From: Methylobacterium radiodurans
Lineage (GTDB): Bacteria; Pseudomonadota; Alphaproteobacteria; Rhizobiales; Beijerinckiaceae
DNA length: 64,000 bases
Assembly (NCBI RefSeq): GCF_003173735.1
Contig: NZ_CP029551.1
Location: forward strand, 4,231,001 to 4,295,000
Reading direction: 5' to 3'
In this document: positions 39,979-48,130 of the stretch, piece by piece
How the letters are laid out: each line of letters begins with the position of its first letter
How positions within the stretch are numbered: the stretch's first letter is position 1
Notes under the pieces: generated by a model
Seen by the model: only the letters and a program-made list of their open reading frames with translations
The model's database searches: none
Told to the model about the DNA's origin: nothing
Translations under genes and position numbers: made by a program

Positions 39979-40462
39979 ATGAAGGACTTTCGATGCGTTG
40001 CGATTGCAACAGAGACGGCTGATCGCTTTCGGCTAACCGGAGTAGACGATCAAGGCAATAAAGTTCGAAGGGTCATGGCAACTGCGAGTGGTGGTTTCCC
40101 ATGCAGGCACTGTCTGCAACTGGCTCGGCCAGGTGAGGGTATCCTACTAGGGTCCTACAGTTTGCCGCTGCCGCTCGGCATTTATTGGACACCAAGCCCG
40201 ATTTTTTTTGCATGAGGCAGATTGTTCACGTAGTGAGACCACCAACGAAGTCGTTCCCATTGTGCGAGCAAACCCACTTGTGTCAGTTAGAGCATATGAT
40301 GCCGATCATCAATGCATCTATGATCTTGGGCAAGTTTGTTCGGGTGAAGACGTCGACGATCCCCTCCAGCGGGCGTTCAATGACTCGAGGACTATGTTCG
40401 TGAACATCCACACTGCACGGCCGGGCTGCTTGTTATCGCTTGTGGAACGAGTGCACGCCTGA
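39979..40462 (+). pseudogene. DUF1203 gene with a frameshift in a poly-T tract
   Basis: CAGGAGG precedes the ATG at 39979. The first part (MKDFRCVAIATETADRF, VMATASGGFPCRHCLQLARPG, LLGSYSLPLPLG) and the second (HEADCSRSE, ANPLVSVRAYDADHQCIYDLG, MFVNIHTARPGCLLSLVER) are the two halves of a DUF1203 protein. They are split by a run of eight T at 40202-40209. Removing one T restores SPIF-LHEADCS. The gene may be inactive, phase-variable by slippage, or carry a sequencing error. DUF1203 function is unknown. GC is lower than in neighbours. Confidence 0.8.
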
Positions 40463-40756
40463 GGGTGAACGTTCGCTGCTCGTGCTGTCCAGCGGCGCCT
40501 CGGTCAGCCGGAAGGGAGCCTCGGCCACGGGCGCCGCCGCGCTCGCCGGCGCTGCGGCCGTGGCCGGGCCGGACTGCCAGCGCCACGCGGCGAGTGCGGC
40601 CACGGCGCAAACCGCCAGGATCGCGATCTGGATCGGACGACCGAGGCGGCCGGGCGTCGGGTCTGAGCCGTGCGATGCGGTCGTTCGGTCTGTCGTACCC
40701 GGTTCGGTCGCGCGACAAGGCCCCGAGGCCCGCCGCCGGGGGAACTGCCGTCCCAC
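40433..40756 (-). CDS. Possible truncated efflux-adaptor N-terminus
   Basis: 107 residues overlapping the end of the DUF1203 gene tail to tail. A single membrane helix (IQIAILAVCAVAALAAWRW) is followed by an Ala/Pro linker and EAPFRLTEA, which looks like the start of an RND-type periplasmic adaptor (often FRLTxxQ). The frame then ends in an unrelated tail, so it is probably a 5' fragment cut by recombination. The call is tentative. Confidence 0.3.
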   Translation of the reverse strand: MGRQFPRRRASGPCRATEPGTTDRTTASHGSDPTPGRLGRPIQIAILAVCAVAALAAWRWQSGPATAAAPASAAAPVAEAPFRLTEAPLDSTSSERSPSGVHSFHKR

Positions 40757-40933
40757 AATCCTTGAGCGCGTAGATGGTTCTGCAGAAATCGCAATTAATG
40801 CGCGCGGTTTGGACAGATTGAACTTTTATGACATTTGTATTACAGAAACAAATCACCACGGCCGCATGTTGATGCGACGGGCCGGACTACGGACCTTTCT
40901 GGCCTCATGATCTCCGACACCATCGAGGCTCCC

Positions 40934-41149
40934 ATGCCTGATCGGCCGACGCGAGACGTGCAGCGCATGATCGCCGACCATCAGGCCGCCCGTGCGGCCG
41001 CAACGGAAGCCGAGCACGGCTACGGCATGGCGAAGGAGCCTGGGATGTCGAACAAGCCCCTGCCGATCAGCGGCGAGACGGATGGGATCAACCTGTCCCA
41101 GATCGGGGACGGGCCGGATGCCGTGCTGAAGCGCGAGACCGATATCTGA
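40934..41149 (+). CDS. Small hypothetical protein
   Basis: 71 residues from the ATG at 40934 (GAGG 6 nt upstream); upstream in-frame ATGs at 40835 and 40907 lack support. It is polar and helical at first (DVQRMIADHQAARAAATEAEHG), then extended (PLPISGETDGINLSQIGDGPDAV). No signal peptide or domain. Function unknown. Confidence 0.5.
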   Translation: MPDRPTRDVQRMIADHQAARAAATEAEHGYGMAKEPGMSNKPLPISGETDGINLSQIGDGPDAVLKRETDI

Positions 41150-41215
41150 GCGCGATCGACAGCCGCATCCGCGGCAACCGGCACCGTGCTCTGCGATGCC
41201 CGGCTCACGACGGGC

Positions 41216-41288
41216 CGGCCGGAAGAGGAGACGAAGCCGCTCCGGCCGACCCGCGACCCCGAAACCCTCGGTTGAGACCTGGGCGGGA
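41216..41288. repeat. Dispersed ~70-bp repeat, copy B
   Basis: Pairs with 16961-17033 (about 8 differences in 70 bp). It lies in the gap between two small genes, 67 nt after the stop at 41149. Same orientation as copy A. Confidence 0.55.
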
Positions 41289-41547
41289 CGCGGACGAGTT
41301 TGCACACGGCATGCCACGGCCTCGTGACAGCGCGGCTTGCCGTGGGCGGACCGGCAACATGGAAGCAAAGACTGTAACACCTCGTGCCGGATCACGCTCG
41401 ACTTCGTCTCGCGACCATCGTGCCGGCTATAGAGGCGCGTCCGATCTGAATCGTCGCACCTGCGGGACATCCCGATATTTGGAGGTTCTCCTTGATGTCG
41501 GCGGTACCGCATCTCGGTGCCGCCGCGAAGCAAGCGAGAGGACGACG

Positions 41548-42099
41548 ATGAACAACGACGCTCTCAGGACGCTCGTGGCGCAGGGGCTCGCCGCCATGAA
41601 GAACGGTGGCAAGGTCGCGGCGGCGGCCACAGGCGAGATCCGGAACGACGCGCGCCATCGCGACCTCAAGGCGGCGCTGGAGCAGGGCAACCAGACGTCG
41701 CAGGACTGGGCGCAGCGCATCGACCAGGCCCTGCAGGAGGCCGGCGGCAGCGGCGAGCAGAAGAACCCGGTGCTGGAGGGCCTCTACGAAGTCAGCCGCC
41801 AGATTCGGCAGCAGGCGCCCGACGACGCCTCCCGCGACCTCGGCATCGTCGCCAACGGGCAACTGGCGCTGCACTACTGGATCGCGGCTTTCGGGACGAT
41901 CCGCACCTACGCCGAGCAGCTCGGCCTGAGCGGGATCGCGCAGGCGATGCAGACCTCCCTGGATGAGGCCAAGGCGGCCGACGAACGGCACAACCAGATC
42001 GCCGCCACGATCCATGGACGCCTGAGCGACCGACCAACCCTTGGGTTCCCTCGACGCGCGGCATGCGGCTCCAACGCATGCTGCGCGAAGCCGATGTGA
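41548..42099 (+). CDS. YciE/DUF892-type ferritin-like protein
   Basis: 183 residues; GAGAGGA precedes the ATG. Helical: LRTLVAQGLAAMKNGGKVA, LKAALEQGNQTSQDWAQRIDQALQEAGG, VLEGLYEVSRQIRQQAP, QLALHYWIAAFGTIRTYAEQLG, SLDEAKAADERHNQIA. It follows the four-helix plan of the DUF892 stress proteins (YciE/YciF type). The Glu/His iron ligands are only partly visible, so metal binding is uncertain. The last ~28 residues (from GRLSDRP) have a different character and may come from a late frameshift. A true DUF892 protein lies at 54 kb. Confidence 0.65.
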   Translation: MNNDALRTLVAQGLAAMKNGGKVAAAATGEIRNDARHRDLKAALEQGNQTSQDWAQRIDQALQEAGGSGEQKNPVLEGLYEVSRQIRQQAPDDASRDLGIVANGQLALHYWIAAFGTIRTYAEQLGLSGIAQAMQTSLDEAKAADERHNQIAATIHGRLSDRPTLGFPRRAACGSNACCAKPM

Positions 42100-42152
42100 T
42101 CCATCGGGTAAGCCGACACCGCTCGATACGCTTGAGCCGGCGCTAGGCCGCC

Positions 42153-42626
42153 TCAAAGCGATGACCGGTGCCTTTTCGTCTCTGCGGATGCGACCACCAA
42201 AGCGGCGAGGCCGACGGCGGCGACGTCCTCGGCAAGACCCCGGGCTCGTCCTGTCGATGTCCGCGAGTCCCCGCCTCGTGCGCCCCGCCCGAGGAGCGTG
42301 CCGGCGACCGCGCCGGCTACGCCGGCCAGGGCGCCGTACTCGGGCGATGCACGTTGGCCGGACAAGGCCCAGCCTCCGACCGCCCCGGTGGCGAGCCTGA
42401 GCGCGAAGGAGGGCGGGATGCGGCGGTCGGGGGCGAACGGCATCTTGTCGCCGGCCATCTCGGCCGCGGCGGCTGTCGTGGCGAGCGCCCGCGCGCCCGG
42501 CCCGGTGGGGATCAGGTCGCCGCGCGTCCGGCCCTGCGATGCCGCCCACGTCAGCGCGGCGCAGGCGGACATGCTGCGCATCCCCGCCACGAACCCGATG
42601 CCGAACGAGGCTCCGTATCCCCGCAT
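42153..42626 (-). CDS. DUF4126-like membrane protein
   Basis: 157 residues; AAGGGGCGG precedes the ATG. GIGFVAGMRSMSACAALTWAA at the N-terminus is the hallmark of DUF4126 proteins (often GVVAGLRSMTAPAAL). Further hydrophobic stretches are ALATTAAAAEMAG, RLATGAVGGWAL, and GALAGVAGAVAGTLLG; a last helix (VAAVGLAALVVASA) ends the protein. It lies in the inner membrane and its function is unknown. It converges on the ferritin-like gene. Confidence 0.75.
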   Translation of the reverse strand: MRGYGASFGIGFVAGMRSMSACAALTWAASQGRTRGDLIPTGPGARALATTAAAAEMAGDKMPFAPDRRIPPSFALRLATGAVGGWALSGQRASPEYGALAGVAGAVAGTLLGRGARGGDSRTSTGRARGLAEDVAAVGLAALVVASAETKRHRSSL

Positions 42627-43964
42627 GTTCGCCGCCCCTTGCCCGAGATGCCCCGACCGGAGGGCAAAGCGGCTGCGTCGGCTGGTGTTCCGCGCGGGCG
42701 ACGCCGGGCGTCATCAAGGACGGAGGCGGGACGCCCTCCGACCGGGCGCGGTCGCAAGCCTGACCCGCGACCGCCGGCTTGTGCCGATTGGGGGCGTTCC
42801 CCGTCCGGTCACGGCCCGCCTTGTCATGCGACTGCGCGAACGCTGCAGAACGAAGCACGCCTACGCAGCAAGCTTCGGGGCCGCAGCGGAAACGTCTACT
42901 CGGATCGGCCTCGATCCCATGTGCAGGGATGACGGCCCCACGAGGGGCGGTAGGACAGCCACGGAGTAGCAAGTCGCAGGCAGCATTGCATTCCGACCGG
43001 AACAGCAGCCCCACGAAGGGCGTCGGATTGCACGGCGTACCGTGTGCCCCCGGCCTGCAGCGGAGAGCTCGTCCGAAGGTCCCTCCACCAAGTGCCGTGG
43101 GCCACTGGATCATGGAGACCGGAAGCCGGCCCGGACCGGGAATTGTGGCCCCATGAAGTCTCCCTCGTCGGACGGTTTCGCCGTCGGGCACGGCTTGCCT
43201 GGGATCGCGGATTCAAGGCCGAGACCGTGGACAAAGGGAATTGCAGCCCCATGAACCCCGCTCGGCCGAACGGCCGGAGGGGTCAGACCGGTTCGTTCAG
43301 GGGGCCGGTTCCGGTTCGGACGTGCCGGGCTCCACATGGGCATCCTCCGCAGGAGCCTCTTGGTCGGTCCGGACCGCAAGGTCGGCCACCTCGGGGCGGC
43401 GCGCCTCGTGCTACGTCGGCAGCGCCGCAGAACCCGGAAGGTCGAACATCTCGTAGAAGCGCGTGTCCGCCGTCCATGTCATCGCGCTGATCCCAGGCGC
43501 CGTGCCTGACCTCGCAATCGTCGGCGCGGCCCCGATGCTGCCGGCGGTCACCCCGGCAGGCGCTTCATCGCGACGATTCCATCGCGCAGTGCCGGTTGTT
43601 CGGTGCGGAAGGAGCGCTCGGCTTGCTGGTGGGGGCCGCCTTCCCGGCAGATCAGCCATGCGTACCACCCTGTCGGACGGAAAAGCCAAGACACTCGCGA
43701 CCCAAACCCAGGCCTGCGAATGTGGCGTGGTTCCGGACCGGTATGTTGCCGCAGTGACGGTCGGGCATCGGCGGTCTCATGAGCCGGAACATGGCCCTCG
43801 GGACACAAGCCGGCGGGTTGCCGCATAGCTGTCCCGAGAAGCCGCCTGCTTCAGCGGGCAGGGTTGTGACGGTCCTGAGATGCCACCGACCCTGTACGGA
43901 TGCGGCCACGAAGCCCTCGAGGAGGACGCGCTTCGTCGGCGAGTGAGCTTCGATATAATCGACG
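42627..43964. other. 1.3-kb gene-free stretch with irregular short repeats
   Basis: No frame is credible on either strand. It holds four copies of a ~20-bp motif at 42926, 42998, 43138 and 43236 (next entry). The rest is GC-rich sequence without visible structure. Confidence 0.5.
42926..43255. repeat. Four irregularly spaced copies of a GGGAATTGCAGCCCCATGAA-like motif
   Basis: Copies: 43236-43255 (reference), 43138-43157 (two changes), 42999-43017 and 42926-42945 (more diverged, ending CCCCACGA). Start spacings are about 72, 140 and 98 bp. The irregular spacing and drift argue against CRISPR. Confidence 0.5.
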
Positions 43965-44504
43965 ATGTCGTACGCTCCCGCGCACATCGGTCCCATGCTC
44001 CTCACCCTGTCCGCCAGCGTCGTCCTCGTGATCGTCACCATCCTGGTGCTCTACGAGACCCTGCGGCTCACCTCGGAGCACCTCGCCGAGCTGCCGGTGC
44101 CGCCGCGTTGGCGCATCGTCGCCGTGGTGCTCGCCGCCTTCGCCGGTCACACGGTCGCGGTTTGGACTTACGCGGGCGCCTACTGGCTGCTCGTGCTCCG
44201 GCTCAGGCTCGGAGCGTTCGCCGGTGTGCCGGTCGAGACCTTCGAGGACTGCCTCTTCGTCTCGGTGGTTGCTTACACCTCCCTGGGCTACGGCGACCAC
44301 GTGCCCCTCGGCCACGCCCGCCTCCTGACCGGCGTCGAGGCGCTCAACGGTCTCGTTCTGATCGGCTGGTCGGCCTCGTTCACCTACTTGGCCATAGAAC
44401 GTCACTGGTCGATGCATGGCAAGGACCGGACGCGTCGGGCCGATCGCCGGCCTGACGAGGAATCAGGCCGCGAACGCCTCTTCCCCCCGACAAAGGATTC
44501 CTGA
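43965..44504 (+). CDS. Potassium-channel-type ion channel protein
   Basis: 179 residues from the ATG at 43965; the ATG at 43995 is an alternative, since a TATAAT at 43954-43959 would put the transcript start between them. Helices: MLLTLSASVVLVIVTILVLYE, IVAVVLAAFAGHTVAVWTYAGAYWLLVL, and after the pore LLTGVEALNGLVLIGWSASFTYL. The pore loop VVAYTSLGYGDHVPL carries the selectivity filter TSLGYGD of the Ion_trans_2 family. The C-terminal ~40 residues are charged and cytoplasmic. It probably conducts K+ in the inner membrane as a tetramer. Confidence 0.85.
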   Translation: MSYAPAHIGPMLLTLSASVVLVIVTILVLYETLRLTSEHLAELPVPPRWRIVAVVLAAFAGHTVAVWTYAGAYWLLVLRLRLGAFAGVPVETFEDCLFVSVVAYTSLGYGDHVPLGHARLLTGVEALNGLVLIGWSASFTYLAIERHWSMHGKDRTRRADRRPDEESGRERLFPPTKDS

Positions 44505-44520
44505 TCGCGCGACTTGTGGC

Positions 44521-44534
44521 TTGCGCTGGATCAA
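44521..44534 (+). promoter_or_regulatory. FNR/FixK-like site TTGCGCTGGATCAA
   Basis: Identical to the site at 14295. It ends 79 nt before the ATG at 44614; with the centre at -41.5 the transcript would start near 44569, giving a ~45-nt leader. Confidence 0.5.
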
Positions 44535-44613
44535 GGTGTCCGGTCTCGACCCGCCCCATGATCCGTCCTGCAAACGCCGGCGGGGGTTGCGCCCGTCGCA
44601 GGAGGAGATTGAG

Positions 44614-44871
44614 ATGAGCTACGCACTCACCCAGCCTGTGCATTGGCAAGGTCGGCAGTGGGCCGTCACCGGGTATGGCATCGAAGCCCTCGACGGGAGG
44701 TACCACGTCCCGTTCTCCGAGATCCAGGACGTCGAAGATGGACGCCCGTCGTGGATTGACGGTCTCTGCCGCCGCTACGGGACGGACCGCGATGACTTGA
44801 TGGCGGCTTTGACTGCGGCGCGCGCGATCCTTCGTCGATCCGTCGAAACCGCGCTGAGCGCGGCAGCCTGA
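44614..44871 (+). CDS. Small hypothetical protein with FNR-like upstream site
   Basis: 85 residues; GGAGGAGA precedes the ATG, a strong start. WQGRQWAVTGYGIEALDGRYHVP, given as WQGRQWAVTGYGIEAL and DGRYHVPFSEI, then SWIDGLCRRYGTDRDDLMAALTAAR, shows a short beta part followed by helices. I know of no function. The upstream FNR-like site links it to the genes at 14367 and 20382. Confidence 0.65.
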   Translation: MSYALTQPVHWQGRQWAVTGYGIEALDGRYHVPFSEIQDVEDGRPSWIDGLCRRYGTDRDDLMAALTAARAILRRSVETALSAAA

Positions 44872-45244
44872 GCGCATCGCCGCAACGCGCTGCCGTCCCG
44901 GGCGACACCAGGGGCCGGCAATCGGAGACCATCCCTGCCGATCGTGCCCGGACGGCCCCCATCCGCGACGCGATTTGCGGCATGAGCGGCATCGTCCCCG
45001 GGGCGAACTCCGACACGCGACTTCGACCACGGGTGCCGGACCCAGGCATGGTCGGCACCTGAAGGCGTGACATCGCGTGGGATGCGTACCTTGGGCGCGG
45101 CAAGGATTATCACGTGGACCCCCTGCCGCAGCGATCGGGATCGCTTGGTTGACGCATCGTCCGATGGTTTCGCCCGCACGGGAACCGGACGCGGCGCGCC
45201 CACCGGCACCCTCGCCCACCGTGCAGAGAGCCAACGTTGAGGTA
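44872..45244. other. About 0.37 kb without a gene
   Basis: Between the small gene and the 3' end of ompW. No frame, hairpin or repeat stood out. Confidence 0.4.
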
Positions 45245-45931
45245 TCAGAATTTGTAGGTGACGCCAGTGCCGACGATCCAAGGGTCGATATCGACGCGGC
45301 CCCGGATCGCCCCCGCGTTGAGCTTCACCTTGGTATCGAGGAAGAGCTTCTTGACGTCGACGTTCACGCCCCAGTGCTCGTCGAGCATGTAGTCGAAGCC
45401 GGCCTGTAGGGCCGGCGCGACGCTGTCCGTGAGGCGGAAGCCGGTGAAGCCACCCCGTTGCCGCTCGCCGAAGAAGATCGTGTAGTTCACGCCCGCGCCG
45501 ACGTAGGGCTTGAACGCGCCGAAATCGGTGAAGTGGTACTGGAAGGTGAGCGTCGGCGGCAGGAGCCAGGTGCTGCCTATGCGCGTCCCGGCCAGCGTGC
45601 CGGAGCCCTCGATGCCGTGCCTAGTGACGCCTAGGATGAGCTCGGCCGCGAAGTTTCGAGTGAAGAAATAGGAGATGTCGAGTTCCGGGACGACGGCATC
45701 CGTGACGGACACCGCTGCACCGGCTACGGGGGCACCCGCGGCCGACAGGCGGGCACCGGGTTCGGGAAGAATGCCGAGAGCGCGCACGCGTACCAGCCAA
45801 GGCGAGCGAAGCGCGAGGACCGGTTCGGGCGCGGGTGCGCTCGCGAAGGCAGGGAGATCGGCGGCGAGCACGCCGGGGGAGCCGAATAGGGGAATCGCGG
45901 TTGCGGCGAGGGCGATGGTTCTCTTGCGCAT
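45245..45931 (-). CDS. ompW: OmpW-family outer-membrane protein
   Basis: 228 residues. A signal peptide (MRKRTIALAATAIPLFGSPG, cleavage near VLAAD) precedes an eight-stranded beta-barrel: SPWLVRVRALGILPEPG, VPELDISYFFTRNFAAELIL, PPTLTFQYHF, FKPYVGAGVNYTIFF, GFDYMLDEHWGVNVDVKKLFL and the terminal VGTGVTYKF with the C-terminal Phe. This is the OmpW plan, a small hydrophobic-compound channel. In several bacteria ompW responds to FNR, and a perfect FNR box lies 66-79 nt upstream here. Confidence 0.93.
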   Translation of the reverse strand: MRKRTIALAATAIPLFGSPGVLAADLPAFASAPAPEPVLALRSPWLVRVRALGILPEPGARLSAAGAPVAGAAVSVTDAVVPELDISYFFTRNFAAELILGVTRHGIEGSGTLAGTRIGSTWLLPPTLTFQYHFTDFGAFKPYVGAGVNYTIFFGERQRGGFTGFRLTDSVAPALQAGFDYMLDEHWGVNVDVKKLFLDTKVKLNAGAIRGRVDIDPWIVGTGVTYKF

Positions 45932-45996
45932 GGTTTCGATCCAGGTGGCCGCGGCAGGCCGACGCGCCCACTCGCGGATTTTGGCCGAAACCGTCG

Positions 45997-46010
45997 TTGA
46001 TCGAGATCAA
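45997..46010 (-). promoter_or_regulatory. FNR/FixK box of ompW
   Basis: TTGATCGAGATCAA matches the consensus TTGAT-N4-ATCAA perfectly. It lies 65 nt upstream of the ompW ATG, so a start of transcription ~41 nt downstream gives a ~30-nt leader. Confidence 0.75.
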
Positions 46011-46492
46011 ACGGCGAAGCTTCGTCGGACCCCGGGGGTTCATCTCGGCAACGTTGGGGAACGACGCGTCGGTTTCCGTCGCGCGTAGCGGCCGGCTTTC
46101 TCGCCTCCTGACAACCTGCCGGTGTTGTGCATGGGGCGCGGTGACGTCGTGGAGGGATCGGGGCGCCCGCCCCTCCCACCGACGTTCCGCTACGATCGAA
46201 AGCTCGGTTTCTTCGGAATCCGGTATCCCGGCTCGAACAATGGCTATGGATGGCCGATCCGTCAGCGACTTGGCTCAAGGCCGCGGTTGCCGGGACCGAC
46301 CATATAGACCGGACGAGGTGCCGCAACGTCTGACGCGGACGCCGAGGCAAGACGCGGCGTGACGGGAGAGGCGTGGGTCAGGTAGAGCCTCCGGCCTGTC
46401 GACCATGTCTCCTAGGGTGTGGACCGAACCAAGCCGTAGCAAGGTTTATGGTTTTATGATTCAGGGCCGCCGTTTGCAACGTGGAGGCGGCG
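46011..46492. other. About 0.48 kb without a gene
   Basis: Upstream of ompW and of the IS5-type fragment. GGTGTGGACCGAACCAAG near 46413 could be a terminus of that element, but no partner repeat was found. Confidence 0.35.
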
Positions 46493-46560
46493 ATGGCGAA
46501 CCTGTTCTGGCTCTCGGATGAGCACCCAGCGCTCCTCCGGCGCCTTCTCGCGCGCTCCAA
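46493..46560 (+). pseudogene. IS5-type transposase N-terminal fragment
   Basis: MANLFWLSDEHPALLRRLL is the N-terminal text of IS5-family transposases (usually MxNLFWLSDEQMARL), but it breaks off after ~20 residues and runs into unrelated sequence. So an insertion was deleted or recombined here. The frame stays open to 46747 without domain character. Confidence 0.6.
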
Positions 46561-46797
46561 GAGGCGGTTGGCGAACCGGGGCCCACTGATGTCGGTAGCA
46601 GGCATGTCACTAGAGCATGGGTCGTCCGGAATATGTTTGCCGACGAAACTATTCGCTTCGGAAACCGCGGGTCGGAGCATAGGTGCCGCTCCGTGGCTGC
46701 ACGAATGGGATGCTAGCCGGTTAGAAGACATTCGTTTTTTTGTTTGACTGGGCCTATATTTAACTGTCTACTTCCTTCACTTAGAGGGGTTTGATAC

Positions 46798-47073
46798 TTG
46801 GTGCATCAGGTTATTGGCTTCTTTGCAATCTCGCTTACCTTTGTATTTCTTCTGAGCGGCTGGGGAGCCCCGAGGTCTATCACCTATCTTTGCGGGATTC
46901 TCGGGCTCGTCGGAACGGTGCTCATGGCCGCATCCATTGGCAGCCGCAGGGTAGAGCCGCGCGGACTCGGAGGTCCGGACCAACCGCTACAGATGCCACC
47001 CACCGAGGGCTTCGTCGCACCGCTAAACCGTAGTCGTGGTAGCCGAACAGGGGTCGAGGCATTCTTTCCGTAG
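46798..47073 (+). CDS. Small membrane protein
   Basis: 91 residues from the TTG at 46798 (GAGGGG 10 nt upstream); the GTG at 46801 is equally possible. Two hydrophobic helices (VIGFFAISLTFVFLLSGWG and YLCGILGLVGTVLMAASIG) are followed by a polar ~45-residue tail. No family recognised; probably in the inner membrane. Confidence 0.5.
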   Translation: MVHQVIGFFAISLTFVFLLSGWGAPRSITYLCGILGLVGTVLMAASIGSRRVEPRGLGGPDQPLQMPPTEGFVAPLNRSRGSRTGVEAFFP

Positions 47074-47364
47074 AAGGCAGACCAAGGCGCGGAAGTCTCG
47101 GCGTGCCGCTGGTTCTCGCCGCAGGAGGAGGCACGCGCGCAAGCGGAGGATAACCTGTGCCGCCGGCAACGCCTGCTCGGCGGCTTGATGTTCCGCGCCC
47201 GAGAGCCCGCGAACCTCGGCTCCCCGCACGATGACATCGTTGAAGCGGTTGGACGGTTTCTCAAAACGGGCGGCCCCTGCGCTCCAGTCATGCGGGGCAC
47301 TGAGGGCGGCGAGCAGGCGCCAACCTAGCTCTGGTCGAGCGTGGTCGAGCTCGCCGGACGCCAC
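47023..47364 (-). CDS. Possible hypothetical protein
   Basis: 113 residues from a GTG. Third codon positions are about 70% G/C and the text (LGWRLLAALSAPHDW, GAEVRGLSGAEHQAAEQAL, ILRLRACLLLRREPAARRD) is helical and balanced, better than typical shadows. The C-terminus ends in TTTTV and overlaps the previous gene's 3' end. No domain recognised and no clear Shine-Dalgarno. Confidence 0.35.
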   Translation of the reverse strand: MASGELDHARPELGWRLLAALSAPHDWSAGAARFEKPSNRFNDVIVRGAEVRGLSGAEHQAAEQALPAAQVILRLRACLLLRREPAARRDFRALVCLLRKECLDPCSATTTTV

Positions 47365-47567
47365 GAGATCGGATACCTACAGCACTGCCGGCGTTACGCC
47401 ATCCCAGAAGCGGCCTAGGCTCCCGGCTCGGCGAGTGTCGTGGCTTCCCGAAGGAAGGGGTGGCGCTTGGCGCCGAGCAAGGCCTGCGGGACGTTCGCTT
47501 ACCGCCGGATTCCCGGCCTGGAGAGTACAGCCCGGAACCGTCGAGGGTCACGCACCGCTACTACGGC

Positions 47568-47831
47568 ATGGATACGCTCGACGACACCATGCGCTCGATC
47601 CTCGCCCTCGCGGCAACCTACAGGCCGGGCACCATCATCAAGGCCGAGCAGGTCGTGGACGCCTACCTCGACGAGTTCCAGGGCTACCGGGCGCGTCGGG
47701 CCGCGATGGACGCACTGCTTCACGAACTCGCCCTGCCCTCGCATCGCGCGCGCAATAGGGGCGGCCTGTTCGAGCTGATCGGACTGCACCTGAAGCGACG
47801 GCACCGTGACATGGCCCGCTGGTTTCAGTGA
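47568..47831 (+). CDS. Small hypothetical protein
   Basis: 87 residues from the ATG at 47568; no good Shine-Dalgarno, and the frame is open upstream. DDTMRSILALAATYRPGTII, then AEQVVDAYLDEFQGYRARRAA and LHELALPSHRARN, reads like a small helical protein. The end (HLKRRHRDMARWFQ) is basic and could contact nucleic acid. Function unknown. Confidence 0.45.
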   Translation: MDTLDDTMRSILALAATYRPGTIIKAEQVVDAYLDEFQGYRARRAAMDALLHELALPSHRARNRGGLFELIGLHLKRRHRDMARWFQ

Positions 47832-48130
47832 CCGCCGAGCGCTCGGGAGCCGGTCGCCGTCGTTGCTCGCCGCCCGTTGCACCGAGAACTGGCCGCGCCC
47901 GACGGGCGTCGCCTCCGCAGCAGCGCCGGGTGCACGTGCCAGAGCCCGACGAGCAAGGCGAGAGACGCGATGGCCGCAGACGCGGCGGAGACCACGGCGC
48001 TTGAGAAGGCCGCACGCGCCACCGAGAGGTCGAGCTGAGGTTCGTGCAAGCCGGGAGAACCGCCCTCTCCTCTCAGGAGCCGATTTGGGTATCCGGGTTC
48101 GCCACGCGCGGGCGGAAGGGGCAGCGCCAC
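47825..48130 (-). CDS. Doubtful single-span membrane protein
   Basis: 101 residues. One plausible segment (FSSAVVSAASAAIASLALLVGLWHV) could cross the membrane, but the flanks are Arg/Gly/Pro-rich and the frame overlaps the YqcI/YcgG gene's 3' end. The start is unknown. Listed only because of the hydrophobic helix. Confidence 0.2.
   Translation of the reverse strand: MALPLPPARGEPGYPNRLLRGEGGSPGLHEPQLDLSVARAAFSSAVVSAASAAIASLALLVGLWHVHPALLRRRRPSGAASSRCNGRRATTATGSRALGGH

Noticed and set aside
42926..43255. CRISPR array
   Set aside because: Motif copies are few, diverged and irregularly spaced (about 72, 140, 98 bp), and no cas genes are nearby.
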